The translations under genes and the position numbers were made by a program. From Desulfobotulus mexicanus (GTDB taxonomy: Bacteria > Desulfobacterota > Desulfobacteria > Desulfobacterales > ASO4-4), in assembly GCF_006175995.1 (NCBI RefSeq), contig NZ_VDMB01000009.1, positions 62,001 to 126,000 on the forward strand: 64,000 nt of DNA, read 5' to 3'. A model generated the notes under the pieces. It was not told the DNA's origin, did no database searches, and saw nothing but the letters and a program-made list of their open reading frames with translations. Position 1 is the first letter of the stretch. The number at the start of each line of letters is the position of its first letter. Below, piece by piece: positions 53,489 to 62,113 of this stretch.

Positions 53489-54700
53489 ATGGAACAAAAA
53501 CGTTTTCATAAAAGTTTTACCCGGCAGGAGTCCATTCCTGACGATGCCATTGAGCGAGCTATGTCTGTTTTACGATCAGGGAAATTACATCGCTATAATG
53601 TGGAGCCTGGCGAAGCAGGGGAAGTTGCTGAACTGGAAACAGAATTTGCCTCCTATATTGGAAAGAAATACTGTCTGGCATGTGCATCATGTGGTAGCGC
53701 AATGTATCTGGCCCTTAAATCAGCAGGTGTTCAAAGGGGTGAGAAAGTTTTGTGTAACGCCTACACACTGGCGCCTGTCCCCGGTGCTATTGAAAATGCA
53801 GGTGCAGACATTGAGCTGGTGGAAATTCGCGAAGATTATACCATTAATATCGATGATCTGGAGGGCAAGGCTGCGGATGAGAAAGCAAAATGGTTTCTGC
53901 TTTCTCATATGCGAGGTCATATTGCAGACATGGAGAAAATTCAAGCTGTCTGTGAGCGAAACGGGCTTTTTCTGATCGAAGACTGTGCCCATACCATGGG
54001 GGCAGAATGGAATGGCAGAAAATCAGGAAGCTTTGGTCATGTCAGCTGCTTTTCAACACAAACCTATAAACACATCAATTCTGGAGAAGGTGGCTTTCTT
54101 GTCACCGATGATGAAGAGCTTATGGCTCGGGCAATCCTCCATTCCGGTTCTTATATGCTGTATGATCGTCATCTTGCCCGCCCAGATCTGAGTGTTTTTA
54201 ATTCCCTTAAGAAAAAAATACCAAACTATTCCTGCCGAATGGATAACTTAAGGGCTGCCATTCTCCGTCCTCAACTCCAGAGGCTGGATGCACAGTGTTT
54301 ACGATGGAATGAACGGTATCGTCTTCTTGAAGAGGCCATTCATTCAATACAAGGCCTCTGGTGTCCTCCCCGTGATCCCCGTGAAAATTTTGTAGGAAGT
54401 TCTATTCAGTTTTCTGTTTGTAATGATGACAGTGACAGCGTTCGCCTTTTCCTCGAAAAATGTAAGGAACGTGGCGTTGAACTGAAATGGTTTGGAAATG
54501 CTGAACCCGTTGGCTTTACAAGTGACTACCAGAGTTGGGAATATTTTGGCAGCCTTCCGGACTTGCCTGATACGAATCGTGTTCTTGCACGGATGTGCGA
54601 TATGCGTATCCCGTTGACCTTTACGCTGGATGACTGCCGGCTGATAGCAGATATTCTTTGTGAGGTTGCAAAGGAAACCTTAAAACCTGGTGGCCTATAG
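53489..54700 (+). CDS. DegT/DnrJ/EryC1-family PLP aminotransferase
   Basis: 403 residues of the sugar-aminotransferase fold: ACASCGSAMYLAL phosphate loop, LIEDCAHTMGAEWNGRKSG and the Schiff-base Lys K194 in FSTQTYKHINSGEGG. Most relatives aminate keto-sugars, but no sugar genes are here. In this cluster it could interconvert an oxo- and an amino-sulfonate such as sulfopyruvate and cysteate; that is a guess. GGAGGGGG sits just before the chosen ATG. It precedes the TRAP genes on the same strand. Confidence 0.85.
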   Translation: MEQKRFHKSFTRQESIPDDAIERAMSVLRSGKLHRYNVEPGEAGEVAELETEFASYIGKKYCLACASCGSAMYLALKSAGVQRGEKVLCNAYTLAPVPGAIENAGADIELVEIREDYTINIDDLEGKAADEKAKWFLLSHMRGHIADMEKIQAVCERNGLFLIEDCAHTMGAEWNGRKSGSFGHVSCFSTQTYKHINSGEGGFLVTDDEELMARAILHSGSYMLYDRHLARPDLSVFNSLKKKIPNYSCRMDNLRAAILRPQLQRLDAQCLRWNERYRLLEEAIHSIQGLWCPPRDPRENFVGSSIQFSVCNDDSDSVRLFLEKCKERGVELKWFGNAEPVGFTSDYQSWEYFGSLPDLPDTNRVLARMCDMRIPLTFTLDDCRLIADILCEVAKETLKPGGL

Positions 54701-54803
54701 CTTCGTTTTTTTGTTCGTGCCTTTTATTGGCTTATTAAATTTCCGGGTCCGGAATCAGCCGGTGGTCGGAAAGAAGTATCAGATAACTTGCAAGGAGGAA
54801 AAG

Positions 54804-55802
54804 ATGATGAAACATGTTTTTATGTCAGTGTTTTTAATTTTTGCCGTTGCATTAACCGCAGTTCCTGCAGCACTCGCTCAAACAGTAATGAGATTGGGTA
54901 TGGGAGATGCCATTGATTCGGATAAGGGTGCCTTTGGCATACGTTTTAAAGAAGCTGTAGAAAGTCTTTCCGGCGGTAAGCTGAGGGTAGAACTTTTTCC
55001 CAATGGATCTCTGGGTTCGGAAACTGAAATGCTGCAGAATGCCAGAAGGGGGACCCTTGATTTTGCAGCCATAGGCGTAGGAAATGCCGTTCCTTTTGTG
55101 CCTGAACTTGGTCTATTGACAATGCCTTATCTTCTTGAATCCCATTATGATGCCATCAAAGCCACAACGGGCGGAATGGGACAGTTTATGAATGAAAAAG
55201 CCATTGAAAAGGGTGGTTTCAGAATTCTTGGTTGGACTTATTCTAATTTTCGTTATGTGACAAACTCCAGGAAGCCTATCAGGAATCTTGAAGATATTAA
55301 AGGAATGAAAATTAGGGTTCCCCATAATAATATTATTTTGGCCACTTTTAGGGCATGGGGTGCCAATCCCGTTCCCATGGATTGGGCTGAAACATTCACA
55401 GCCCTGCAGCAGAAGGTTGTAGATGGTCAGGAAAATCCTTATATCGTCAATTATACAATGAAATTTCATGAAGTTCAGAATTATATCACAGAGGTTCATT
55501 ACCAGTATTCACTGCAACCACTTCTGATTGGTGAACGTAAATGGAAAACGCTTGACAAGGCAACGCAGGATATTCTTGTCCGGGCTGGTATTGAAGCACA
55601 GCAGTATGCCATTGCTTATCAGATCCTTGAGGCTGAAAAAGCCAAAAAAGGTATGCAGGATGCCGGTGTTGAAGTTTGCTATCTTGAGGATGAGGAAAAC
55701 TGGAAGCAATTAGCAAGAGAGAAAGTCTGGCCACAATTTTATGACTTTATTGGTGGAAAACAGAACCTGGATATGATGATGCAAAGTCTCGGTAAGAAAT
55801 AG
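54804..55802 (+). CDS. dctP: TRAP transporter solute-binding protein (DctP family)
   Basis: 332 residues: signal peptide (HVFMSVFLIFAVALTAVPAALAQT) and DctP fold with GGKLRVELFPNGSLGSETEML, the substrate-pinning Arg in GMKIRVPHNNI, and WAETFTALQQKVVDGQENP. It binds an organic acid in the periplasm for the membrane subunits. AAGGAGG lies before the ATG. The Arg normally pairs with a carboxylate; sulfonates carrying a carboxylate would fit. Confidence 0.92.
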   Translation: MMKHVFMSVFLIFAVALTAVPAALAQTVMRLGMGDAIDSDKGAFGIRFKEAVESLSGGKLRVELFPNGSLGSETEMLQNARRGTLDFAAIGVGNAVPFVPELGLLTMPYLLESHYDAIKATTGGMGQFMNEKAIEKGGFRILGWTYSNFRYVTNSRKPIRNLEDIKGMKIRVPHNNIILATFRAWGANPVPMDWAETFTALQQKVVDGQENPYIVNYTMKFHEVQNYITEVHYQYSLQPLLIGERKWKTLDKATQDILVRAGIEAQQYAIAYQILEAEKAKKGMQDAGVEVCYLEDEENWKQLAREKVWPQFYDFIGGKQNLDMMMQSLGKK

Positions 55803-55816
55803 TAATTAATGTTAGT

Positions 55817-55839
55817 ATACCGGGGAGATTCCCCGGTAT
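55817..55839. promoter_or_regulatory. Perfect intercistronic hairpin between dctP and dctQ
   Basis: ATACCGGGG and CCCCGGTAT form a 9-bp stem around AGATT, ending 20 bases before dctQ, without a T-run. Hairpins in this place commonly protect the binding-protein message and raise its yield over the membrane subunits. Confidence 0.7.
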
Positions 55840-55859
55840 GCTGGAGAAAGGGCTAATAA

Positions 55860-56399
55860 ATGAAAGCAAAACGCGCCCTGCAATATATAGATAAGTTTGA
55901 GAGCTATGTCTGCCAAGCCCTGTTAAGTTTCTTTGTTGTTATACTTTTTCTGCAGATTGCTCTTAGAATTTGTTTTGATTATGTTCTCCCATGGAGTGAA
56001 GAAATATCCCGTTTTTCTTTTGTATGGTTTGTTTTTTTTGGTGCTGCTTACGCCGCACGTCTGGCAGCCCACAATCGGGTAACAATCCAGTTTAAACTGT
56101 TTCCTCCTCTTGTGGGAAATATCTGTATGTTTATAACAGATATCATATGGATAGGATTCAATCTGGTCATGATTCAAAAAAGTGTGGAAGTAATCATTGA
56201 TCTGATGGAATTTCCTTATATTTCTCCTTCCCTTGGCTGGTCAATGGCCTATGTATACTGGATTTTTCCCATTAGTTTCAGTCTTATGACAATAAGAATT
56301 ATCCAGGTTAACATAATGAAATACTGGTTAAAAATTGAAATTAAAGATGTTGATAAAATTGATCCTGACGATATTCAACCCTTAACAGAATCCCGCTAA
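55860..56399 (+). CDS. dctQ: TRAP transporter small membrane subunit (DctQ family)
   Basis: 179 residues with four membrane helices and the DctQ hallmarks PWSEEISRFSFVWFVFFGAAYAAR. It associates with DctM. AAAGGG precedes the ATG. Very AT-rich relative to the left half of the window. Confidence 0.9.
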   Translation: MKAKRALQYIDKFESYVCQALLSFFVVILFLQIALRICFDYVLPWSEEISRFSFVWFVFFGAAYAARLAAHNRVTIQFKLFPPLVGNICMFITDIIWIGFNLVMIQKSVEVIIDLMEFPYISPSLGWSMAYVYWIFPISFSLMTIRIIQVNIMKYWLKIEIKDVDKIDPDDIQPLTESR

Positions 56400-56415
56400 A
56401 GAAGGAGGCGAAAGT

Positions 56416-57699
56416 ATGTCTGCTGCTGGTGTATTGTTCGGTTGTTTCATACTCCTTCTTCTAATGGGTGCTCCTATTACAGTGGCTCTGGGTGCCGCTG
56501 CCATGGCGGCATTTCTTTCAGTGGGGCAGGATCTGTCCACAATGGTTCAGATTGCTTTTTCATCGGTAAACTCTTTTCCCATAATGGCGCTGCCTGCCTT
56601 TGTTCTTGCCGGTGCTTTAATGGAAGTAGCCGGAATTTCGAGAAGACTGGTTAAAGTTGCGGAATCTATGGTTGGAACGGTTGATGGGGGATTAGCCATT
56701 TCCACAACACTGGCCTGTGTTTTTTTCGGGGCCATATCCGGTTCAGGCCCGGCTACCACGGCTGCTGTAGGAATGTTGATGATTCCGGCCATGATAAAAA
56801 GAGGTTATGATCCAGGTTATGCATCTGCTGCAACGGCCAGTTCCGGAGGTATTGGAATCATTATTCCGCCCAGCATTCCCATGGTAATTTATGGTGTGGT
56901 TGCGCAGGAATCTATTACTAAAATGTTTGTAGCTGGTATTGTTCCGGGTTTATTGATATCCGCAGGTCTCATTTTGGTTCATTTAGTGCGTTGCCGGGGA
57001 AAAAATTTGAGTCAGGGAATGTTACCATGGTCCGCATCCGGACTCCTTTCTTCCCTCAGGGAAGGTTTTTGGGCAATTTTAGCTCCGGTAATTATTCTGG
57101 GAGGAATCTATACAGGTTTTTTTACCCCTACGGAAGCTGCAATAGTCGCCATTTTTTATACGCTTATCATAGGTATTTTTGTCTATAAGGAAATTTCTTT
57201 CAAGGGTCTGATGAAATCCCTTGAAACCACTTCATGGCTTACCGGCAGGGTTCTTGTGATTATGTTTACCGCCTTTGCCTTTGGCAGGCTGCTGGTTCAG
57301 TATCAAATACCCGATATGATAGCCCAATGGCTTCTGACAGTTACAAGTAATCCCCATATGATCTGGGCAATGGTCATTTTTTTCCTTCTTTTCCTCGGTA
57401 TGTTTATGGAAACCCTTGCCATTATTATGCTGGTCACACCTGTACTTTTGCCAATCATGGTAGCTATTGGTGTTGATCCAATTCACTTTGGGGTAGTCCT
57501 TGTCTGCTGCTGTGGTGTTGGTTTTTCAACTCCACCCCTTGGCGAGAATATGTTTATTGCTTCTGGTATTGGCAATGTAACCCTTGAGGAAATTTCTTTG
57601 AAAGCTATTCCTTTTAGTTTGGTTACCATCGGAGCAATCTTTTTGATGGCCTATTTTCCCGGATTGATTCTTTGGTTGCCGGAGCTGTTCGGCTACTGA
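56416..57699 (+). CDS. dctM: TRAP transporter large permease (DctM family)
   Basis: 427 residues, about twelve helices, with DctM motifs (GAISGSGPATTAAVGMLMIPAM; GGIGIIIPPSIPMVIYG; FFTPTEAAIVAIFYTLIIG; LGMFMETLAIIML). It couples substrate entry to the sodium gradient. AAGGAGGCGAAAGT precedes the ATG, 16 bases after dctQ. Confidence 0.95.
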   Translation: MSAAGVLFGCFILLLLMGAPITVALGAAAMAAFLSVGQDLSTMVQIAFSSVNSFPIMALPAFVLAGALMEVAGISRRLVKVAESMVGTVDGGLAISTTLACVFFGAISGSGPATTAAVGMLMIPAMIKRGYDPGYASAATASSGGIGIIIPPSIPMVIYGVVAQESITKMFVAGIVPGLLISAGLILVHLVRCRGKNLSQGMLPWSASGLLSSLREGFWAILAPVIILGGIYTGFFTPTEAAIVAIFYTLIIGIFVYKEISFKGLMKSLETTSWLTGRVLVIMFTAFAFGRLLVQYQIPDMIAQWLLTVTSNPHMIWAMVIFFLLFLGMFMETLAIIMLVTPVLLPIMVAIGVDPIHFGVVLVCCCGVGFSTPPLGENMFIASGIGNVTLEEISLKAIPFSLVTIGAIFLMAYFPGLILWLPELFGY

Positions 57700-57757
57700 T
57701 GAAATAAAACATAACGTCAGTTTCATTGAAAAGCATTTGTTTTACGAAGGAGTTCAA

Positions 57758-58138
57758 ATGAAAAAAGAAAGTGTTTTTACGGCAAATGCCCCTGCGGCAA
57801 TCGGTCCTTATTCTCAGGCTGTGAAGTCCGGTGGTTTTCTTTTTACTTCGGGCCAGCTTCCCATAGATCCGTTAACAGGAAAAATTCCCGATGGTGATAT
57901 CAAGTTCCATGCCCATCAGGTTTTTAAAAATCTGAAAGCAATTGCCGAGGCAGCAGGAACGGATCTTTCATCTGCTGTCAAAACAACCGTATATTTAAGC
58001 AGTATGAAAAATTTTGTGTCGGTCAATGAAGTCTATGCTGAATATTTTTCAGAACCTTTTCCCGCAAGGAGTGCTTTTCAGGTAGCGGAACTGCCTCTGG
58101 GAGCTGATGTGGAAGTGGAAGCTGTTTTTTCTCTCTGA
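57758..58138 (+). CDS. ridA: RidA/YjgF family enamine/imine deaminase
   Basis: 126 residues with the RidA signature: FTANAPAAIGPYSQAV, TSGQLPIDP, KTTVYLSSMKNFVSVNEVYAEYF and the substrate-binding Arg in FPARSAFQVAELPLGADVEVEA. RidA hydrolyses 2-aminoacrylate to pyruvate and ammonia. That is the by-product expected from a cysteate or cysteine lyase such as the next gene, so placement beside it makes biochemical sense. GAAGGAG lies upstream. Confidence 0.92.
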   Translation: MKKESVFTANAPAAIGPYSQAVKSGGFLFTSGQLPIDPLTGKIPDGDIKFHAHQVFKNLKAIAEAAGTDLSSAVKTTVYLSSMKNFVSVNEVYAEYFSEPFPARSAFQVAELPLGADVEVEAVFSL

Positions 58139-58144
58139 TTTATG

Positions 58145-58164
58145 AAAAAGGGTAACCCCTTTTT
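58145..58164. terminator. Compact hairpin between ridA and the lyase gene
   Basis: AAAAAGGG pairs perfectly with CCCTTTTT around TAAC. It resembles a terminator, though the T-run belongs to the stem; a smaller stem CATGC/GCATG follows at 58171-58187. It may attenuate transcription within the cluster. Confidence 0.55.
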
Positions 58165-58217
58165 ACAGGCAACATGCTTTCGGGCATGAATAAACATTCT
58201 AAAGAAATGAGGATTTC

Positions 58218-59219
58218 ATGAATTTTACTCAATTTCCACGTAGAAAATATCTGCAGGGTGCAACCCCCATTGAGCCTATGGAGAATCTCTCCAAAGCTCT
58301 TGGAGGTCATGTCGATCTTTACGTTAAAAGGGATGACCTTTTGCCTGGATCGGCTGGGGGGAACAAAACCCGTAAGCTTGAATTCTGTTTTGCAGATGCA
58401 CTTGATAAAAAAGCAGATACTGTGGTTACATGCGGTGCTGTTCAGTCCAATCATTGCCGCCTTACTGCTTCATGGGCTGTCAAGGAGAACATGGACTGCC
58501 ATCTGGTTTTGGAAGAACGGGTAAAAGGCTCTTACAAGCCTGAGGGATCCGGTAATAACTTTTTATTTGAGCTGCTGGGGGTGAAGTCCATTCGTGTGGT
58601 GCCTGCGGGTTCGGACATGATGGCAGAAATGGAGAAAACTTCGGCAGAGCTGAAAAATACTGGTAAACAGCCCTATATTATTCCCGGAGGAGCGTCTAAT
58701 GCCATTGGAGCCCTCGGTTATGCAAGCTGTGCCCAGGAAACAATGGTGCAACTGAATGAGATGATGCTGAAGGTTGATGGCATAGTTGTTCCATCCGGTT
58801 CCGCAGGAACCCATGCGGGCATGGCAGTGGGAATGTTTGCCATGAATACCAATATTCCTGTTTTTGGTATCAATGTGTCCAGAAAAAAAGATGTTCAGGA
58901 AGAAATTGTTTATAAACTTGCCGGAGAGCTGAGAGCAAAACTGGGAGTTAAAACAGAGATTCCACGAGATCAAATTACCTGCTTTGATGAATATGTGGGG
59001 CCGGGTTACTCCCTTCCTACAGAGGATATGATTGAGGCTGTAAAACTGTTTGCCAGTACGGAAAGCATTCTTCTTGATCCTGTTTATTCAGGAAAAGCAG
59101 CAGCAGGTCTCATCGATCTGGTCCGCAAAGGTTTTTTCCCAAAAGGAAGCAGGGTTCTTTTTCTCCATACAGGAGGATCACCAGCCCTTTATGCTTATCT
59201 TGATACATTCAGGGCATAA
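58218..59219 (+). CDS. cuyA: CuyA-like L-cysteate sulfo-lyase / D-cysteine desulfhydrase family
   Basis: 333 residues of PLP fold type II. The lysine K50 in GGNKTRKLEF corresponds to the Schiff-base residue of E. coli D-cysteine desulfhydrase. Further markers are CGAVQSNHCR, SGTHAGMAVG (phosphate-site loop) and LHTGGSPALYAY. The phrases LEERVKGSY, GSGNNFLFELLG and the N-terminal FPRRKYLQGATPIE fit the CuyA branch, which releases sulfite from cysteate, rather than generic desulfhydrases or ACC deaminases; this branch assignment is from memory. The ridA neighbour and TRAP transporter support it. GAGG precedes the ATG. Confidence 0.82.
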   Translation: MNFTQFPRRKYLQGATPIEPMENLSKALGGHVDLYVKRDDLLPGSAGGNKTRKLEFCFADALDKKADTVVTCGAVQSNHCRLTASWAVKENMDCHLVLEERVKGSYKPEGSGNNFLFELLGVKSIRVVPAGSDMMAEMEKTSAELKNTGKQPYIIPGGASNAIGALGYASCAQETMVQLNEMMLKVDGIVVPSGSAGTHAGMAVGMFAMNTNIPVFGINVSRKKDVQEEIVYKLAGELRAKLGVKTEIPRDQITCFDEYVGPGYSLPTEDMIEAVKLFASTESILLDPVYSGKAAAGLIDLVRKGFFPKGSRVLFLHTGGSPALYAYLDTFRA

Positions 59220-59255
59220 CTGACTTAGCTTGATGCAGTATAGAGGTTTGTACGT

Positions 59256-59287
59256 CCGGGATCTTATGGATCCCGGGCTGTTTTTTT
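59256..59287 (+). terminator. Strong rho-independent terminator after the lyase gene
   Basis: CCGGGATC and GATCCCGG form a perfect stem around TTATG; seven T follow a few bases later. It closes the first transcript of the cluster, so the racemase likely has its own promoter or relies on read-through. Confidence 0.9.
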
Positions 59288-59333
59288 AAATAGAATCCCA
59301 ATAAAATTTACTGCCGTTGAAAGGGATTAGCAG

Positions 59334-60059
59334 ATGGAATGCAGAAAAGAAAAAGTGGTGGGTATTCTTGGCGGCATGGGGCCGGCTGCAACGGTGGATC
59401 TTATGAAGCGGGTGATTGACCTTACGCCTGCCAATGATGATGCGGACCATATCAGGATGATCGTTGATAACAATCCCGGTGTGCCATCCAGAATAAAGGC
59501 ATTGATTGAAGGTACGGGGGAAAGCCCCGGTCCATGTATGGCAGATATGGCCAGAGGACTTGAATCCTGGGGCGCTGATTTTATTGTTATACCTTGTAAT
59601 ACAGCACATTATTACTATGAGGATGTCAAGAAAGCGGTTTCTGTACCAGTCGTTCATCTTGTGGACCTGACAGCTTCTGTTGTTGCCGAGAGATTACCTG
59701 AAAAAAGCAAGGCAGGTATTATGGCTTCTCCGGCAGTTGTAAATACAGGACTATATGATAAAGCTTTCGGGCCATATGGTGTTTCTGTGCTATATCCCTG
59801 TCCTGCGGATCAGGAAAAACTCCTGGAAGTTATTCGTGCTGTGAAGGCTGGATCGACAGGAAAGGATATACGGGACAGATTTGCTGCAATTGCAGCTAAC
59901 CTTATGGAAGAAGGAGCAGGGATACTGGTTTTGGCCTGTACCGAACTGGGAGTCATCGGGGAAGGAATTGATGCAGAGATTATTGATACTTCCGATGTGC
60001 TGGCCTCAGAAATTGTAAACATTGTGAAAAACGAAGCGCTTCCTTTTGAAAAAAAGTAA
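59334..60059 (+). CDS. Aspartate/glutamate racemase family protein
   Basis: 241 residues with the two catalytic cysteines of cofactor-independent racemases: C88 (VIPCNTAHYY) and C202 (VLACTELG), plus GILGGMGPAAT at the start. The usual substrate is Asp or Glu. Within this cluster it could racemise an acidic amino acid analogue such as cysteate, but sequence cannot show this. Confidence 0.9.
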   Translation: MECRKEKVVGILGGMGPAATVDLMKRVIDLTPANDDADHIRMIVDNNPGVPSRIKALIEGTGESPGPCMADMARGLESWGADFIVIPCNTAHYYYEDVKKAVSVPVVHLVDLTASVVAERLPEKSKAGIMASPAVVNTGLYDKAFGPYGVSVLYPCPADQEKLLEVIRAVKAGSTGKDIRDRFAAIAANLMEEGAGILVLACTELGVIGEGIDAEIIDTSDVLASEIVNIVKNEALPFEKK

Positions 60060-60209
60060 TAGACATACTGGGTATTTGATCCTGCTACGAGTCTGATTCT
60101 GTAAAGATTCAATACTTTAGCACAGGGGATGATCCCATGATGGATGAAATTATTGTTTGCAAAGTCAGCAGGAAGTTTTCTTTCTTGGTTTTATACGGAG
60201 TTCTGGATC

Positions 60210-61142
60210 ATGAAAAAAAGTTCTGTTCCTGTTTTTTCAGCTCGTATGGGGCTTTTTTATTCAATTACATCTGCAGTTGCTTATGCGATGCTACCTGTTT
60301 TTACACGGATGTCACTGGCAAGTGGCATGAGCAGTCTTGAAATCATGCAGCTGCGTTATGGATTCGGAGTTGCAATGGTCTTTATTTATCTTGCCATTTG
60401 CAGCCCTCAATCATTAAAAATAACTCCGAAGGGTCTTTTTATTGCTTTCATATTGTCCTTTGGTCTGGACCAAGTAACAAGTCTGAATCTTGCCAGATGT
60501 TTTGAAACTTTGACTGCATCTACGGGTATCCTGATTTTTTATATATTCCCAGCCATCACTACACTGCTTTCTGTCTTGATCAATAAAACACCAGTTAGTG
60601 GGAAAACCATTGCATCCATTGTGCTGATTGCCGGTGGGTGCTGTCTTGTTCTGATTCAGGCATTTTCTAACAGGGTGGAGTTATCGGGCGTTCTTTATGT
60701 CCTGTCTGCAGCATTTACCTTCGCCCTCAGTTTTGTAATATTGCAGCGTGTTATGGAAACGATACCTCCTTTGACCATTACATTTTACGTTATGCTTTTT
60801 ACAACTCTGGGTTTTAATCTGGTAAAGGGTGATATAAGCTTATTTCTTCAATTGGATTCTTATCAGCTGCTGATGGGTTTTTTGTTGGGTTTGATCCCAA
60901 CGGCTTTAGGGGTTACTTTACTTTATTTAGCAATTGATGCAACGGATTCTGGTTTTGCTGCTTTATGCTCTTCCATTGAGCCTGCCGTTACTGTATTGGC
61001 AGCATACTTGATTTTAAGCGAACCTGTTCTGCTTGTGCAGATAGCCGGAATGCTTATTGTAATGCTCGGAATTTTTATTAAATATTTAGATTCAAATTAC
61101 ACTAAGGAATCATCTGTGACCTGTTTGAAAAAATGTGCATAG
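60210..61142 (+). CDS. EamA/DMT-superfamily membrane transporter
   Basis: 310 residues, ten predicted helices in two EamA repeats (SVAYAMLPVFTRMSLASGMSSLE; ATDSGFAALCSSIEPAVTVLAAYLIL). DMT proteins export amino acids and metabolites. GGAG lies nine bases before this ATG, and the longer upstream reading has no signal. The stop overlaps the region leading to the regulator gene. It could export a product of sulfonate breakdown; unproven. Confidence 0.88.
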   Translation: MKKSSVPVFSARMGLFYSITSAVAYAMLPVFTRMSLASGMSSLEIMQLRYGFGVAMVFIYLAICSPQSLKITPKGLFIAFILSFGLDQVTSLNLARCFETLTASTGILIFYIFPAITTLLSVLINKTPVSGKTIASIVLIAGGCCLVLIQAFSNRVELSGVLYVLSAAFTFALSFVILQRVMETIPPLTITFYVMLFTTLGFNLVKGDISLFLQLDSYQLLMGFLLGLIPTALGVTLLYLAIDATDSGFAALCSSIEPAVTVLAAYLILSEPVLLVQIAGMLIVMLGIFIKYLDSNYTKESSVTCLKKCA

Positions 61143-61176
61143 GATTGCAGATGAGGGTTATGAAAATTTTAGGAGT

Positions 61177-61839
61177 ATGATTTTGAAAACAGATGAAAGC
61201 TCAATGAAATCACTTATGGCTTATGATAAAATCAGAGAACTCATACTTACAGGGAAAAAATATCCGGGTACAAGACTGGTTTTATCCGAACTTGAAACGG
61301 AGCTTGGAATTGGCCGTGGACCAATCAGGGAAGCTCTCATGCGTCTGGATAGGTCGGGACTGGTGAGGAACGTTCCTTATAAAGGAGCTATAGTCGCTCC
61401 CTTACCTAAAAAAAAAGAAATGGAATATATTTTCAGTATCCGGGTAAATCTCGAAGCGGAGCTGGCAAAAGTTGCCCTGAAAAATCTTACGGAAGAAGAT
61501 CTCAAAGAATTGGAGAATACCCACGAAAAAATGCAGTGTATGCCACAGGATTTCTACAGTCTTGATCGCCATTTTCATGATATCCTTTATGAAGCATCCA
61601 ATTATCCGCATCTCTGCCTGATTGTGCACAAGTTAGTTGAATCTGTGGAAGCTTTTTTGAACCTTTTCCAGCATGATGAAAATGATTACAAAATATTCTT
61701 GGAAGAACATGCTTTCATCCTGGAAGCTTTGAAAAATCGTGATTCTGAAAAACTGCAGCAGGCTGTCGCCGACAACATTAAATCTGGAATGAGACGTATT
61801 GAAAAAGCGTATGCCTTACTGATGGATAACCGTGGCTGA
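61177..61839 (+). CDS. GntR-family regulator (FadR/FCD type)
   Basis: About 220 residues: a GntR winged helix (AYDKIRELILTGKKYPGTRLVLSELETELGIGRGPIREALMRLDRSGLVRNVPYKGAIV) and an FCD effector domain with metal/ligand residues (YSLDRHFHDILYEASN; EHAFILEAL). It usually represses a nearby catabolic operon until the substrate binds. It is the last gene of the cluster. The start is uncertain: ATG here is only one base from AGGAG; a TTG two codons later is better spaced. Confidence 0.9.
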   Translation: MILKTDESSMKSLMAYDKIRELILTGKKYPGTRLVLSELETELGIGRGPIREALMRLDRSGLVRNVPYKGAIVAPLPKKKEMEYIFSIRVNLEAELAKVALKNLTEEDLKELENTHEKMQCMPQDFYSLDRHFHDILYEASNYPHLCLIVHKLVESVEAFLNLFQHDENDYKIFLEEHAFILEALKNRDSEKLQQAVADNIKSGMRRIEKAYALLMDNRG

Positions 61840-61949
61840 TTTTTTAGCCGAAATTATTTTCCATCGGATTGAAGCGTTCTGTCATACTCAGCAGCTGTTT
61901 TAGAGCCGGAGGCTGCCGCATAAAGTTTTTTAAAAGAAATGGTAAACGG

Positions 61950-61984
61950 CTGTCCGGTCAGGTCCTCTGCCGGGCAGTTTTTTT
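61950..61984 (+). terminator. Rho-independent terminator ending the sulfonate cluster
   Basis: CTGTCCGG pairs with CCGGGCAG (one G-T) and is followed by TTTTTTT. Confidence 0.85.
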
Positions 61985-62113
61985 ATTCTTCACCCCTCCG
62001 CTGCATGTCGTTTCTTTCATTTCTGCCTATACAATTTCAGAGATGGCGGTTAGCATGGCATCCTCTGTATATGTAAAAAATTCTTTGGATCAAAAAGAAG
62101 GAGTATCAGTAAA

